NCBI GenBank assembly: GCA_944381395.1
Contig: CALWKY010000081.1
Location: forward strand, 1 to 39,015
Length of the DNA stretch: 39,015 bases
From: an uncultured Lachnospiraceae bacterium
GTDB taxonomy: Bacteria; Bacillota; Clostridia; Lachnospirales; Anaerotignaceae
Reading direction: 5' to 3'
In this document: one piece after another, positions 14,427 to 22,482 of the stretch
How positions within the stretch are numbered: the first letter of the stretch is position 1
Layout of the letters: every line of letters begins with the position of its first letter
Notes under the pieces: generated by a model
What the model was told of the DNA's origin: nothing
Seen by the model: only the letters and a program-made list of their open reading frames with translations
The model's database searches: none
Translations under genes and position numbers: made by a program

Positions 14427-15206
14427 ATGAAACAATATGTAGTGGATGCATTTACCGATACTGTTTTTGGCGGAAATCCCGCGGCAGTTTGCCTGCTGGA
14501 TGCTTTCCCGGAAGATCAATGGATGCAGAAGATTGCACAAGAAAATCATTTGTCCGAAACGGCTTTTCTTGTGAAAAAGGAAGGGGATTACGACCTGCGG
14601 TGGTTTACACCGGGCGGCGAAATTGATTTGTGCGGTCATGCCACATTGGCTGCGGCATATGTGATTATGGAATGGATCGAAAAAGGAAGAAAAGAGGTTT
14701 TGTTCCATACCCGCAGCGGTCCTTTGACAGTACAGCAAAACGGCTCTCTTTATGAAATGGATTTTCCGTCTTATACCTTACGGCAAGTGCTGGTTACCCA
14801 GCAAATGGTGGATGCTTTGGGCGCTAGACCCCAGGAGGCTTGGATGGGCAGAGATTTGTTATGCGTGTTTGCGTCCGAGGAGGAAATAAGGGGGCTGAAG
14901 CCGGATTTACAGCTGGTAAAACAGCTGGATGGTCTGCTGTTACAGACAACGGCGCCGGGAAGTAAAACAGACTGTGTTTCCAGAACATTTGCACCGAAAA
15001 TGGACGTGCCGGAAGATCCTGTTTGCGGTTCTGGACATTGTCATATTGTGCCGTATTGGGCAAACCGCCTGCAAAAACAAGAAATATTAGCATATCAGGC
15101 GTCTTCCAGAGGAGGCGTGCTATATGGTAAGTATCAGAAGGACCGTGTGACACTCAGTGGAAAAGTAGCGCTGTATTCCATTGCGGAGCTGTTCCTTCCG
15201 TGGTAA
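14427..15206 (+). CDS. PhzF family isomerase/epimerase-like protein
   Basis: Member of the PhzF/YddE family, with the diaminopimelate-epimerase fold of two similar alpha/beta halves. It has 259 residues. Family hallmarks are VVDAFTDTVFGGNPAAVC at the N-terminus, with the general-acid glutamate in LSETAF (around residue 45), GGEIDLCGHATLA and the C-terminal DPVCGSGHC. Unlike DapF, the family lacks the two-cysteine catalysis; the reaction of this member is unknown. It lies 19 bp after the ECF S component behind AGGAGG, so the two are likely co-transcribed, but a functional link is not evident. Confidence 0.88.
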   Translation: MKQYVVDAFTDTVFGGNPAAVCLLDAFPEDQWMQKIAQENHLSETAFLVKKEGDYDLRWFTPGGEIDLCGHATLAAAYVIMEWIEKGRKEVLFHTRSGPLTVQQNGSLYEMDFPSYTLRQVLVTQQMVDALGARPQEAWMGRDLLCVFASEEEIRGLKPDLQLVKQLDGLLLQTTAPGSKTDCVSRTFAPKMDVPEDPVCGSGHCHIVPYWANRLQKQEILAYQASSRGGVLYGKYQKDRVTLSGKVALYSIAELFLPW

Positions 15207-15227
15207 ACATAATATAAAAGACAGGAA

Positions 15228-15285
15228 AAGAATTTTTCTTTGGAAAAGCTGCAAATAGATCCAAGGAAAAATTCTTTTTTTCTAT
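15228..15285 (+). terminator. Terminator after the phzF-like gene
   Basis: GAATTTTTCTTTGGA pairs with TCCAAGGAAAAATTC around a roughly 15-base loop and is followed by a T run. Confidence 0.75.
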
Positions 15286-15294
15286 GACATTCCT

Positions 15295-15323
15295 TTGTGT
15301 TTTTTTTCTTTGCATGCTATAAT
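15295..15323 (+). promoter_or_regulatory. Predicted promoter of the orphan GltD-like gene
   Basis: TTGTGT, 17 bp, TATAAT with extended TGC, about 46 bp before the start. Confidence 0.65.
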
Positions 15324-15368
15324 GAAAAAGTTATACGGGAAATAATGTAATGGAGAGGAGAACAGAAA

Positions 15369-16586
15369 ATGGCCGTACATGTAATTGATGAGGCAAATCG
15401 CTGCCTGAATTGTAAAAAACCCCTTTGCACAGAAGGGTGTCCCATACATACACCCATTCCTCAAATGATCGCTGCATTTAAAGAAGGACGGTTGAACGAA
15501 GCGGGAGAAATGCTTTTTGCCAATAATCCCATGAGTATGATTTGTTCTTTGGTCTGCAACCATGGCAGTCAGTGCGAAGGTCATTGTGTACGCGGTAAAA
15601 AAGGAGATCCGATCCATATCAGCAGTATTGAAAATTATATTTCGGATACCTATTTCGATAAAATGGAAATTCCGTGTGCGCCGAAAAATGGTAAAAGGGC
15701 GGCAGTCATTGGTGCCGGCCCGGCAGGTATTACCATTGCCGTTTGTTTGACGAAAAAAGGATACGATGTGACAATCTTTGATTCCAAAGATAAGATTGGC
15801 GGTGTATTGCAGTATGGTATCCCGGAATTCCGCCTGCCCAAAACAATTTTAGAGCGATATCGGAAAAAATTATTGGATATCGGTGTGAAGATCCGCCCCA
15901 ATACCACCATCGGCGGTGCGTTACAGATCAAGGATTTATTTAGAGACGGATACCAGAGCGTATTCATTGGTACAGGTACCTGGAGACCGAAGACTTTGAA
16001 CATTCCCGGAGAATCTTTGGGGAATGTACATTTTGCCATCGATTATTTAGCAAATCCTGATGCGTTCTATTTGGGCGAGCGAGTAGCTGTTATTGGCATG
16101 GGAAATTCCGCGGTAGATGTGGCAAGAACCGCGCTGCGTCAAGGTGCCCGTTATGTGACCATGTATGCCCGTTCTTTACGCTATACTGCCAGTGAAAGCG
16201 AAATCGCGTATGCAAAAGTAGACGGCGCAGAATTGGCGTTTGGTTATGTGCCGGTAGAATTGACGGAAAACGGCGTGTTATTTTTGAAGCGTGAATTTGA
16301 CGAAGAAGGCAATGTGATTTCCGTTTCAGAAGAACCTGTTTTGGCACCTGCTGACAGCATTATTATTGCGGCAAGCCAAGGACCGAAAAATAAACTGGTT
16401 TCTACCACGGAGGGCTTGGAGGTTTCTGAGAAAGGCTTGTTAGTAACCAATTCCTTTGGCGAGACAACACACCCTGGAATCTTTGCCGCGGGGGATGTTG
16501 TTTTAGGCGCAAAGACTGTGGTAGAAGCAACCGCCTATGCAAAGAAAGTAGCAGATGCTATGGATGCATATATGCAGAGTTTATAA
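15369..16586 (+). CDS. Orphan GltD/NfnB-like FAD-NAD(P) oxidoreductase
   Basis: Flavoprotein with the GltD/NfnB layout but no partner subunit beside it. It has 405 residues, about 58 shorter than NfnB in this window. Iron-sulfur cysteines appear as CLNCKKPLCTEGC and MICSLVC...CEGHC. The FAD motif GAGPAGITIAV lies near residue 116, the NAD(P) motif GMGNSAVDVA near 243, and a C-terminal GDVVLGAKTVVEA closes the FAD domain. It should move electrons between NAD(P)H and an unknown acceptor or enzyme partner. It is monocistronic, with its own promoter and terminator. Glutamate synthase small subunit is the usual automatic label, but no large subunit is present here. Confidence 0.85.
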   Translation: MAVHVIDEANRCLNCKKPLCTEGCPIHTPIPQMIAAFKEGRLNEAGEMLFANNPMSMICSLVCNHGSQCEGHCVRGKKGDPIHISSIENYISDTYFDKMEIPCAPKNGKRAAVIGAGPAGITIAVCLTKKGYDVTIFDSKDKIGGVLQYGIPEFRLPKTILERYRKKLLDIGVKIRPNTTIGGALQIKDLFRDGYQSVFIGTGTWRPKTLNIPGESLGNVHFAIDYLANPDAFYLGERVAVIGMGNSAVDVARTALRQGARYVTMYARSLRYTASESEIAYAKVDGAELAFGYVPVELTENGVLFLKREFDEEGNVISVSEEPVLAPADSIIIAASQGPKNKLVSTTEGLEVSEKGLLVTNSFGETTHPGIFAAGDVVLGAKTVVEATAYAKKVADAMDAYMQSL

Positions 16587-16598
16587 TTTGGTAAATAG

Positions 16599-16632
16599 AA
16601 AAAGACTGTACTTAGAAAGTACAGTCTTTTTT
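16599..16632. terminator. Bidirectional terminator
   Basis: AAAAAGACTGTACT and AGTACAGTCTTTTTT around a 5-base loop, between convergent genes. Confidence 0.9.
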
Positions 16633-16636
16633 ACTC

Positions 16637-17137
16637 TTAAAACCGATTGCCCCACCAGGCTTCTGCCCGTTCGGCTGCCCGCTTTTGTGCCTGTTCTTTT
16701 TCTCGACTATTTTTTTGCAGCGGTGTATCCAGATTGGCGATAACACGGTCAATCATAGACAGGAATTGTGTCCGTTCTTCCTCTGTAAAGCCGGTAAACA
16801 TAGTTTCTGTCATTTCTTTTTTAATTTCTCTGCCATAAGCAAGGATTTCCTGAGCGGCTTCCGTAGGGTAAAGATGGATTTTTTTGCCGTGGAATGGATC
16901 ATCCTTTTTCTCAATCAGACCTTTATCGAATAAAGAATTGATGGCTACGGAAATACGGCTTTTTGCCAGTCTGGTCATGCGGCAAAGATCAGCTGAGGTA
17001 TTGTGTGGATCTCCATGACCTAACAGCAGCAAAAGATTCGTTTCTACGGGTGTCAAATGATATTTTTCTGCGCAGCGTTTACGGTATTTATCGTAAACGT
17101 CTTCAAATACACACAAAGCCTCCCAATAAGTGTACAT
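16637..17137 (-). CDS. MarR family transcriptional regulator
   Basis: Winged-helix dimeric repressor or activator of the MarR family. It has 166 residues from the start chosen at 17137 (MYTYWEALC). GGGAG lies about seven bases upstream; a second ATG two codons earlier (17143) abuts the ribosome site and is less likely. The helix-turn-helix runs through TSADLCRMTRLAKSRISVAINSL (wing around EKKDDPFHGKK), and the C-terminal helix carries many charged residues. The target is unknown. It neighbours the orphan oxidoreductase convergently and a decayed region behind it, so its original target may have been lost. Confidence 0.9.
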   Translation of the reverse strand: MYTYWEALCVFEDVYDKYRKRCAEKYHLTPVETNLLLLLGHGDPHNTSADLCRMTRLAKSRISVAINSLFDKGLIEKKDDPFHGKKIHLYPTEAAQEILAYGREIKKEMTETMFTGFTEEERTQFLSMIDRVIANLDTPLQKNSREKEQAQKRAAERAEAWWGNRF

Positions 17138-17175
17138 AAACATTCTCCCTTCTTTTGTTGTACGGTTAGGAAAAA

Positions 17176-17720
17176 TCATTTGATGTTCCATATCTTTTTC
17201 CAATAGAAATGATATAAAGCGGCTATCCGTATGGCACATAAAATTGTACACAGCGGATAAGAAATAATGTAAGAAAATGACAAGAGCACAGGCAGTACCG
17301 ACATGGAAAACAGCGGCACCGTTCCCAAAAGCAGCTGTGATGACGCATAAGCCTGTTTTTCCAGATAGTCATTACTAGTTATCCAAAAAAATGAGTCCCA
17401 AAAGCAATCATAGCGGCTTTCAGAAGGTAAAGCGACAGCCGGAGATCCTCCATCATACCCCAAAAATGAAAAATCCGCCCGCTCTTGCGGCTAATATTCT
17501 TACATGATGTTCACGCTGGCTTAAACGCATATCTTGCGATAAGGAACGAGAGACCAGGACAGCCATTGTCTCATCAAAAAAGGTACTCAGTTTTTCCAGT
17601 TCTGCATCTGATCATGTTTCCTGCTTCAAAATCCCGCAATCTATCTATGGAGATACCCGTTTGCCCCGCTGTTTTTCAATAGAAAGCGGAAGATGCTGCT
17701 TAGTTTTTTGCATGAAGTGA
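17176..17720 (-). pseudogene. Possible relic of a regulator plus membrane protein
   Basis: No intact gene lies between 17144 and 17997, but the minus strand holds protein-like pieces broken by stops and frame changes. A piece near 17715-17610 reads like the second half of a small DNA-binding domain (KRVSP, stop, IDRLRDFEAG). After a frame change, 50 codons (17605-17453, SDAELEKLSTFFDE onwards) end in an ATGA overlap with a new ATG. That opens a short hydrophobic piece (LKAAMIAFGTHFFG) which stops and continues in another frame as two hydrophobic segments (17400-17190). This could be a two-gene unit in decay, or chance. I do not recognise the family. Confidence 0.3.
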
Positions 17721-17855
17721 TGCGAAGATATCAAAACACAGAGCCTTTCTGAAAGATTGTTCTGATTATACCATATTTTTGGGCAGGATACTATGCTTTT
17801 TCCGGGTTTTTTCAAAAAAAGGCGGGTTTTGTAAGAATACTTTACAGAAGTTTCA

Positions 17856-17885
17856 TTGACTAGAAAGTAAAAAATATGATATACT
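17856..17885 (+). promoter_or_regulatory. Predicted promoter of mntP
   Basis: TTGACT, 18 bp, TATACT, about 112 bp before the start. The leader shows no yybP-ykoY manganese riboswitch that I can recognise. Confidence 0.6.
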
Positions 17886-17997
17886 GACACGATTAAAAGA
17901 AACAAGTCTGAAAGCGATGGCGAAATAAAACAGTCATTTATTGGGAAATCAGAATAATACTGGTTTTTTTGCAAAGAATGAGGAAGCGGGTGTAAGT

Positions 17998-18552
17998 TTG
18001 GAGTTCTTTTCTATTTTTTTCATTGCAGTTGGATTGGCAATGGATGCCTTTGCGGTCTCTGTTTCCAACGGGGTTAGTGTGAGAGGCTTCGGTGTGAAAG
18101 AATCCGCGCTGCAAGGGTTCTATTTTGGTGTATTCCAGTTTTTGATGCCAATGATTGGCTATCTGCTGGGAAGCACTGTCCAGGCGTATATTGAAGCGGT
18201 GGATCATTGGATTGCTTTTGGTCTGTTGGCGGCCATTGGCATCAATATGATCCGGGAAAGCCGTGGAGAAGAAGAAAAAGTCAACTGCGTTTTGACACCA
18301 AAAGTGCTCTTGGTGCAGGCGGTTGCTACCAGTATTGACGCATTGGCAGTGGGAATCAGTTTCGCTTTATTAAAGGTGGATATCTTTTTTGCAGCTGGCG
18401 TCATTGGTGTTGTGGCGTTTGTTATTTCATTTATCGGCGGTACTTTAGGTAAAAAACTGGGTGACATGCTGCAAAGCAAAGCGGAGTTGGCCGGCGGCTT
18501 GATTTTAATCTGCATCGGCTTAAAAATTTTAGTAGAGCATTTATTTTTATAA
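17998..18552 (+). CDS. mntP: Manganese efflux pump MntP
   Basis: Six-helix membrane exporter that protects against excess Mn2+. It has 184 residues. The two-fold repeated signature with acidic residues in the membrane is seen as GLAMDAFAVSVSNG near the N-terminus and ATSIDALAVGISFALL in the second half. I choose TTG 17998 because it gives the standard N-terminus about 12 residues ahead of the first motif; GAGGAAG lies upstream at slightly long spacing. An upstream in-frame TTG (17941) would add 19 non-conserved polar residues. It is followed 19 bp later by a PAP2 phosphatase, probably in one transcript. Confidence 0.9.
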   Translation: MEFFSIFFIAVGLAMDAFAVSVSNGVSVRGFGVKESALQGFYFGVFQFLMPMIGYLLGSTVQAYIEAVDHWIAFGLLAAIGINMIRESRGEEEKVNCVLTPKVLLVQAVATSIDALAVGISFALLKVDIFFAAGVIGVVAFVISFIGGTLGKKLGDMLQSKAELAGGLILICIGLKILVEHLFL

Positions 18553-18571
18553 ATACATAGGAGGTGTGCCA

Positions 18572-19111
18572 ATGAAAACATTAGTAGCGATGGATACAAA
18601 GTTACTTTTTATGCTGCGGGACTTTCTCATGGCGCTACCTTTCGGGGAACGTTTTTGGACAAGCATTAGCTGGCTTGGAGACGGCGGCAGAATTTGGATT
18701 CTTTTCGGTATATTCCTGCTGCTTTATCCGAAAACACGCAAATGGGGGATTGTGATGTTTGCGTCTTTGGGTGTAAATGCGGTTTTGTGCAACCTGATTT
18801 TAAAGCCCATGATTTTCCGTATGCGTCCTTACGATGCTCTGGATTATACCCCTTTGATTGCGCCGCTTTCCGATGGCTCATTTCCTTCGGGACATACTTC
18901 TGCTTCTTTCGCATGCGCCGTTGTGCTGTGGCATATGAATCGAAAAGCAGGTGTTGCGGCTTTTGTATTCTCTACACTGATGGCGCTTTCTCGTATTTAC
19001 GTAGGCGTACACTATCCTTTCGATGTGCTGGCCGGTGTGCTTTTAGGTGCATTTAGTGCCTATGTGGTTTTGACACTGAAAAAAAGAAAACGAACAAATA
19101 AAATCAAATGA
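18572..19111 (+). CDS. PAP2-family membrane phosphatase
   Basis: Integral membrane phosphatase of the PAP2/BcrC type, likely acting on a lipid phosphate such as undecaprenyl pyrophosphate or phosphatidic acid. It has 179 residues with about five or six membrane segments. The three catalytic blocks are complete: KPMIFRMRP (KX6RP), PSGHTSASF (PSGH), and SRIYVGVHYPFD (SRX5HX3D). The start at ATG 18572 has AGGAGG seven bases upstream. The substrate cannot be decided by sequence; the length and motif spacing are compatible with BcrC-like undecaprenyl pyrophosphatases. Confidence 0.88.
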   Translation: MKTLVAMDTKLLFMLRDFLMALPFGERFWTSISWLGDGGRIWILFGIFLLLYPKTRKWGIVMFASLGVNAVLCNLILKPMIFRMRPYDALDYTPLIAPLSDGSFPSGHTSASFACAVVLWHMNRKAGVAAFVFSTLMALSRIYVGVHYPFDVLAGVLLGAFSAYVVLTLKKRKRTNKIK

Positions 19112-19118
19112 ATTTTTG

Positions 19119-19147
19119 CGGTTGGGACAAATTCCAGCCGTTTTTTT
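19119..19147 (+). terminator. Terminator after the PAP2 gene
   Basis: CGGTTGG and CCAGCCG arms, followed by seven T. Confidence 0.85.
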
Positions 19148-19203
19148 GTGAAAAAAGGCAAATGAAAATAGATTGTTTTTCATATTCTGTAAATTGAATT
19201 TAC

Positions 19204-19266
19204 AAAAAAAGTGCAAAAGTGTGTTTTTTAAACAAAATACTATTCGCTTTTTTAGCACTTTTTTTA
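19204..19266 (+). terminator. Second strong hairpin upstream of hppA
   Basis: AAAAAAAGTGC pairs with GCACTTTTTTT, and inside it AAAAGTG pairs with CGCTTTT after a bulge, with a loop of roughly 25 bases. It could insulate hppA from upstream transcription. Its right arm overlaps the -35 of promoter P1. Confidence 0.6.
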
Positions 19267-19280
19267 AAGTACGATATAAT
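19252..19280 (+). promoter_or_regulatory. Predicted hppA promoter P1
   Basis: TTAGCA, 17 bp, TATAAT. Confidence 0.5.
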
Positions 19281-19287
19281 ATCAGAC

Positions 19288-19316
19288 TTGATTTCTGGCA
19301 TTTTTTCCATTATACT
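19288..19316 (+). promoter_or_regulatory. Predicted hppA promoter P2
   Basis: TTGATT, 17 bp, TATACT, 36 bp downstream of P1 in the same spacing pattern. Confidence 0.6.
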
Positions 19317-19322
19317 GAATGA

Positions 19323-19488
19323 AACCTGTCAACTTTTTTCCATGTAGGACAATGCGGCAAGGATATCGTTTCATAGTTTGCTTTTGAAATAGAAAGCGGG
19401 CAAAACATTGCGGTCTGTATTTTGTATTTACGTTGGAGAAAAGGTGAGAAATTATAGTTTTTATTCAATTTTATAGGGGGACAACATC
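19323..19488 (+). other. Long hppA leader of unknown function
   Basis: About 165 bases between the predicted start of transcription and the hppA ATG. It holds no open frame behind a ribosome site, no terminator and no riboswitch class that I recognise. The last bases contain the AGGGGG ribosome site. Confidence 0.4.
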
Positions 19489-21468
19489 ATGAGTAATTTA
19501 ATGTTCTTGGCTCCGGTGCTGGGTATTGCGGCACTGCTTTTTGCTTATACGCTGGCAAAAAGAGTTGACAAGGAAGAAGAGGGCACTGCTAGAATGAGCG
19601 AAATCGCTGCATCCATTCGTGATGGTGCCAATGCGTTTTTGAAGGCGGAGTATAAGATTCTGGTTATCTTTGCCGCAGTTCTGTTTATACTGATTGCAGC
19701 AGGTATCAATGTAAAGACTGGTGTATGCTTTGTTATCGGTGCACTTTTCTCTACATTGGCTGGATATTTCGGTATGAACGTAGCAACAAAGGCTAATGTA
19801 AGAACAGCGAACGCTGCGAAAGAAGGCGGCATGAACAGAGCCCTTTCCGTTGCATTCAGCGGCGGCGCTGTAATGGGTATGTCCGTAGTCGGTTTAGGTT
19901 TGCTGGGTGTGGGCGCCATTTATATGGTAACACAGGATGCGTCTATCTTGTCTGGTTTTAGCTTAGGTGCATCTTCCATTGCATTGTTCAGCCGTGTAGG
20001 CGGTGGTATTTATACCAAAGCTGCCGACGTAGGTGCTGACCTGGTAGGTAAAGTAGAAGCAGGCATCCCTGAGGATGACCCTCGTAACCCTGCCGTCATT
20101 GCCGATAACGTAGGCGATAACGTAGGCGACGTAGCTGGTATGGGCGCGGATTTGTTCGAATCTTATGTTGGTTCTATCGTTTCTGCTGTTACACTGGGCG
20201 TTGTTTATTTTGCAGCGGAAGGCGCTGCTTTCCCGCTGGTATTAGCGGCCGTTGGTATTCTGGCATCCATTATTGGTACCTTCTTTGTAAAGGGTGATGA
20301 AAATTCTAATCCCCATAAGGCACTGAAAATGGGTTCTTATGTATCTTCCGGTATCGTGGTCGTTGCTTCTGTTGCGCTGAGCATGCTGTTTTTCCAAGAC
20401 ATAAAGCCTGCTATTGCAATTATTGCTGGCTTGTTGGTAGGTTTGATCATTGGCATCATTACAGAAGTATATACCTCCAGTGACTATAAATCTGTAAAGA
20501 AAATTGCAGACCAGTCTGAAACTGGCCCCGCAACTACCATTATCAGTGGTTTGGCTGTAGGTATGGAATCCACTGCAATTCCTATTTTACTGATCTGCGT
20601 AGGTATCTTTATTGCATACAGTGTAAGCGGTCTGTATGGTATCGCCTTGGCAGCGGTGGGCATGCTGTCTACGACAGGAATTACCGTAGCAGTCGACGCT
20701 TATGGTCCCATTGCCGATAACGCAGGCGGTATCGCGGAAATGAGCGGCTTAGACCACTCTGTTCGTAATATTACCGATAAGCTGGATGCAGTAGGTAATA
20801 CCACTGCCGCTATGGGAAAAGGCTTTGCCATTGGCTCCGCAGCACTGACTGCTCTGGCGCTGTTCGTATCTTATGCAGAAGCGGTTCAGCTGACAGATAT
20901 CTCCATTCTGGAACCGCGTGTAATTATTGGCATGCTTATCGGTGGTATGCTGCCCTTCCTGTTCTCTGCATTTACCATGCAGTCTGTAGGTAAAGCGGCA
21001 TTCCAGATGATTGAAGAAGTAAGACGTCAGTTCCGCGCCATCCCTGGTATCATGGAAGGTACTGGAAAGCCTGACTACAAGAAATGCGTAGAGATTTCTA
21101 CCACTGCGGCACTGAAAGAAATGATGGTGCCTGGTATCATGGCAGTATTGGCGCCTTTGGTTATAGGTCTGCTGTTAGGCACCAGCGCATTGGGCGGTCT
21201 GCTTGCCGGCTCTTTAGTAACTGGTGTTCTGATCGCAATCTTTATGTCCAATGCGGGCGGCGCTTGGGATAATGCGAAGAAGTACATTGAAGAAGGCAAC
21301 CATGGCGGCAAGGGCAGCGAAGCCCATAAGGCAGCCGTTGTAGGTGATACCGTAGGCGACCCCTTCAAGGATACTTCCGGTCCGTCCATTAATATTTTGA
21401 TTAAACTGATGACCGTTGTATCTTTGGTATTTGCACCTTTGTTCCTGACAATTGGCAGCATCCTGTAA
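19489..21468 (+). CDS. hppA: K+-dependent membrane pyrophosphatase, probably Na+-translocating
   Basis: Integral membrane pump that uses pyrophosphate hydrolysis to drive cation export. It has 659 residues and about 16 membrane helices. The substrate site is seen in [20 protein letters not shown], then [19 protein letters not shown], and in the C-terminal [16 protein letters not shown]. The K+-dependence marker [10 protein letters not shown] (A440, G443) is of the K+-dependent type; K+-independent enzymes have Lys and Thr there. The acidic gate residue E224 in DLFESYVGS sits where Na+-pumping enzymes carry it, not one turn later as in plant H+ pumps. Na+, H+ or dual transport cannot be fixed without comparison. 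It is monocistronic. Confidence 0.95.
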   Translation: MSNLMFLAPVLGIAALLFAYTLAKRVDKEEEGTARMSEIAASIRDGANAFLKAEYKILVIFAAVLFILIAAGINVKTGVCFVIGALFSTLAGYFGMNVATKANVRTANAAKEGGMNRALSVAFSGGAVMGMSVVGLGLLGVGAIYMVTQDASILSGFSLGASSIALFSRVGGGIYTKAADVGADLVGKVEAGIPEDDPRNPAVIADNVGDNVGDVAGMGADLFESYVGSIVSAVTLGVVYFAAEGAAFPLVLAAVGILASIIGTFFVKGDENSNPHKALKMGSYVSSGIVVVASVALSMLFFQDIKPAIAIIAGLLVGLIIGIITEVYTSSDYKSVKKIADQSETGPATTIISGLAVGMESTAIPILLICVGIFIAYSVSGLYGIALAAVGMLSTTGITVAVDAYGPIADNAGGIAEMSGLDHSVRNITDKLDAVGNTTAAMGKGFAIGSAALTALALFVSYAEAVQLTDISILEPRVIIGMLIGGMLPFLFSAFTMQSVGKAAFQMIEEVRRQFRAIPGIMEGTGKPDYKKCVEISTTAALKEMMVPGIMAVLAPLVIGLLLGTSALGGLLAGSLVTGVLIAIFMSNAGGAWDNAKKYIEEGNHGGKGSEAHKAAVVGDTVGDPFKDTSGPSINILIKLMTVVSLVFAPLFLTIGSIL

Positions 21469-21482
21469 AAAAGATATGTTTT

Positions 21483-21512
21483 GGCTCCCTGATAAAAAAG
21501 GGAGCCTTTTTT
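21483..21512 (+). terminator. Terminator after hppA
   Basis: GGCTCCCT and AGGGAGCC arms, then six T. Confidence 0.92.
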
Positions 21513-21542
21513 ATGAAATTTTCAAAGTGCAAAATTTTGCCT

Positions 21543-21571
21543 TTGGCAGGTGGTTTTATTTGTGTTATGAT
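21543..21571 (+). promoter_or_regulatory. Predicted promoter of the DUF2461 gene
   Basis: TTGGCA, 17 bp, TATGAT, 39 bp before the start. Confidence 0.65.
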
Positions 21572-21610
21572 AGGCAAAGGGAAATGAAAAAAGAAGAAAG
21601 GAGAAACAGG

Positions 21611-22291
21611 ATGACGCAGTTTACAGGATTTACACCGCAGACCATTGATTTCTTATGGGAACTGCGGATGAACAATCATAAAGCCTTCATGGAAGAAAAT
21701 CGCCAGCGGTATCAGACCGTATTAAAAGAACCCTTTGACTGTTTGACGAAGGAATTGATACAGCGGATAGAGGAAATTGGAAAGGGAATGCCCCGGCAGG
21801 CTTCTATTTCCCGCATTAACCGGGATATTCGCTTTTCCAAGGATAAGAGCCCTTACCGCCCCAAACGCTGGATGGTGCTTCATGATGGGAAACAAGCAGG
21901 TACGGATTGGAAATGCCAGCCGGTTTTTTACTTTGAACTGACACCGGAGGCTTATTACACAGGAATGGGATTATATGATAGCACACCGGCGTTTTTACAG
22001 GCATACCGCCGCAAGATTGATGCGGATACAGCTGCTTTTTTACGTATCGCCAATGGCTTGAAACGGGCGAAAGAATTGACAGCAGATGGGGAAAGCTATA
22101 AAAGGCAAATGGGGAATGGAGCACATGCTCCTTTGGTGGAGTTGTGGTATCAGAAAAAGGAAATTACCATTTCTGAGGAACGTCCTATTGATGAATTGTT
22201 GTTTTCTGATAAATTGTGTGACCATGTTTTGGCGGAATGGAAAAAAATGGTGCCATTGTTCCGCTTTTTAAGGGAAGTTTCTGTGGGATAA
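21611..22291 (+). CDS. DUF2461 (TIGR02453 family) protein
   Basis: Conserved protein of unknown biochemical function. It has 226 residues, the usual family length. The family is recognised by the N-terminal block (FTGFTPQTIDFLWEL, then NNHKAFMEENRQRY), the central RINRDIRFSKDKSPYRP and the YYTGMGLYD segment. No signal peptide or membrane segment is present. The start at 21611 has AAAGGAG eight bases upstream; an earlier in-frame extension crosses the hppA terminator and promoter and is not coding. It stands alone between terminators. Confidence 0.88.
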   Translation: MTQFTGFTPQTIDFLWELRMNNHKAFMEENRQRYQTVLKEPFDCLTKELIQRIEEIGKGMPRQASISRINRDIRFSKDKSPYRPKRWMVLHDGKQAGTDWKCQPVFYFELTPEAYYTGMGLYDSTPAFLQAYRRKIDADTAAFLRIANGLKRAKELTADGESYKRQMGNGAHAPLVELWYQKKEITISEERPIDELLFSDKLCDHVLAEWKKMVPLFRFLREVSVG

Positions 22292-22332
22292 CATAGTGCA
22301 TTACTGCCCCAAAAATCCATGGAAACTTATAG

Positions 22333-22370
22333 CATGCGTAAAAAGACAAATTTCCGGGGCGCATGTTTTT
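22333..22370 (+). terminator. Terminator after the DUF2461 gene
   Basis: CATGCG and CGCATG arms with a 21-base loop, then TTTTTATTT. The stem is modest. Confidence 0.45.
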
Positions 22371-22394
22371 ATTTCTGGTTGAATGCTAAGCAAT

Positions 22395-22438
22395 TAAAAA
22401 CGGCTTCCCTCTTAAAATAGAGAGGAAAGCCGTTTTTT
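22395..22438. terminator. Bidirectional terminator between DUF2461 and mecA
   Basis: AAAAACGGCTT(C)CCTCT pairs with AGAGG(A)AAGCCGTTTTTT; T runs on both strands. Confidence 0.88.
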
Positions 22439-22482
22439 GTTTTTTCATGGGGAATGCTTTTTCTGTTATTGTCTTTATAGTG

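Noticed and set aside
17886..17997. Manganese (yybP-ykoY) riboswitch in the mntP leader
   Set aside because: The leader is only about 110 bases and I could not find the conserved GGGGAGUAG-like core.
19319..19387. A short leader peptide (ATG at 19319) before hppA
   Set aside because: The ATG lies between the P2 -10 and the predicted start of transcription, and no ribosome site precedes it.
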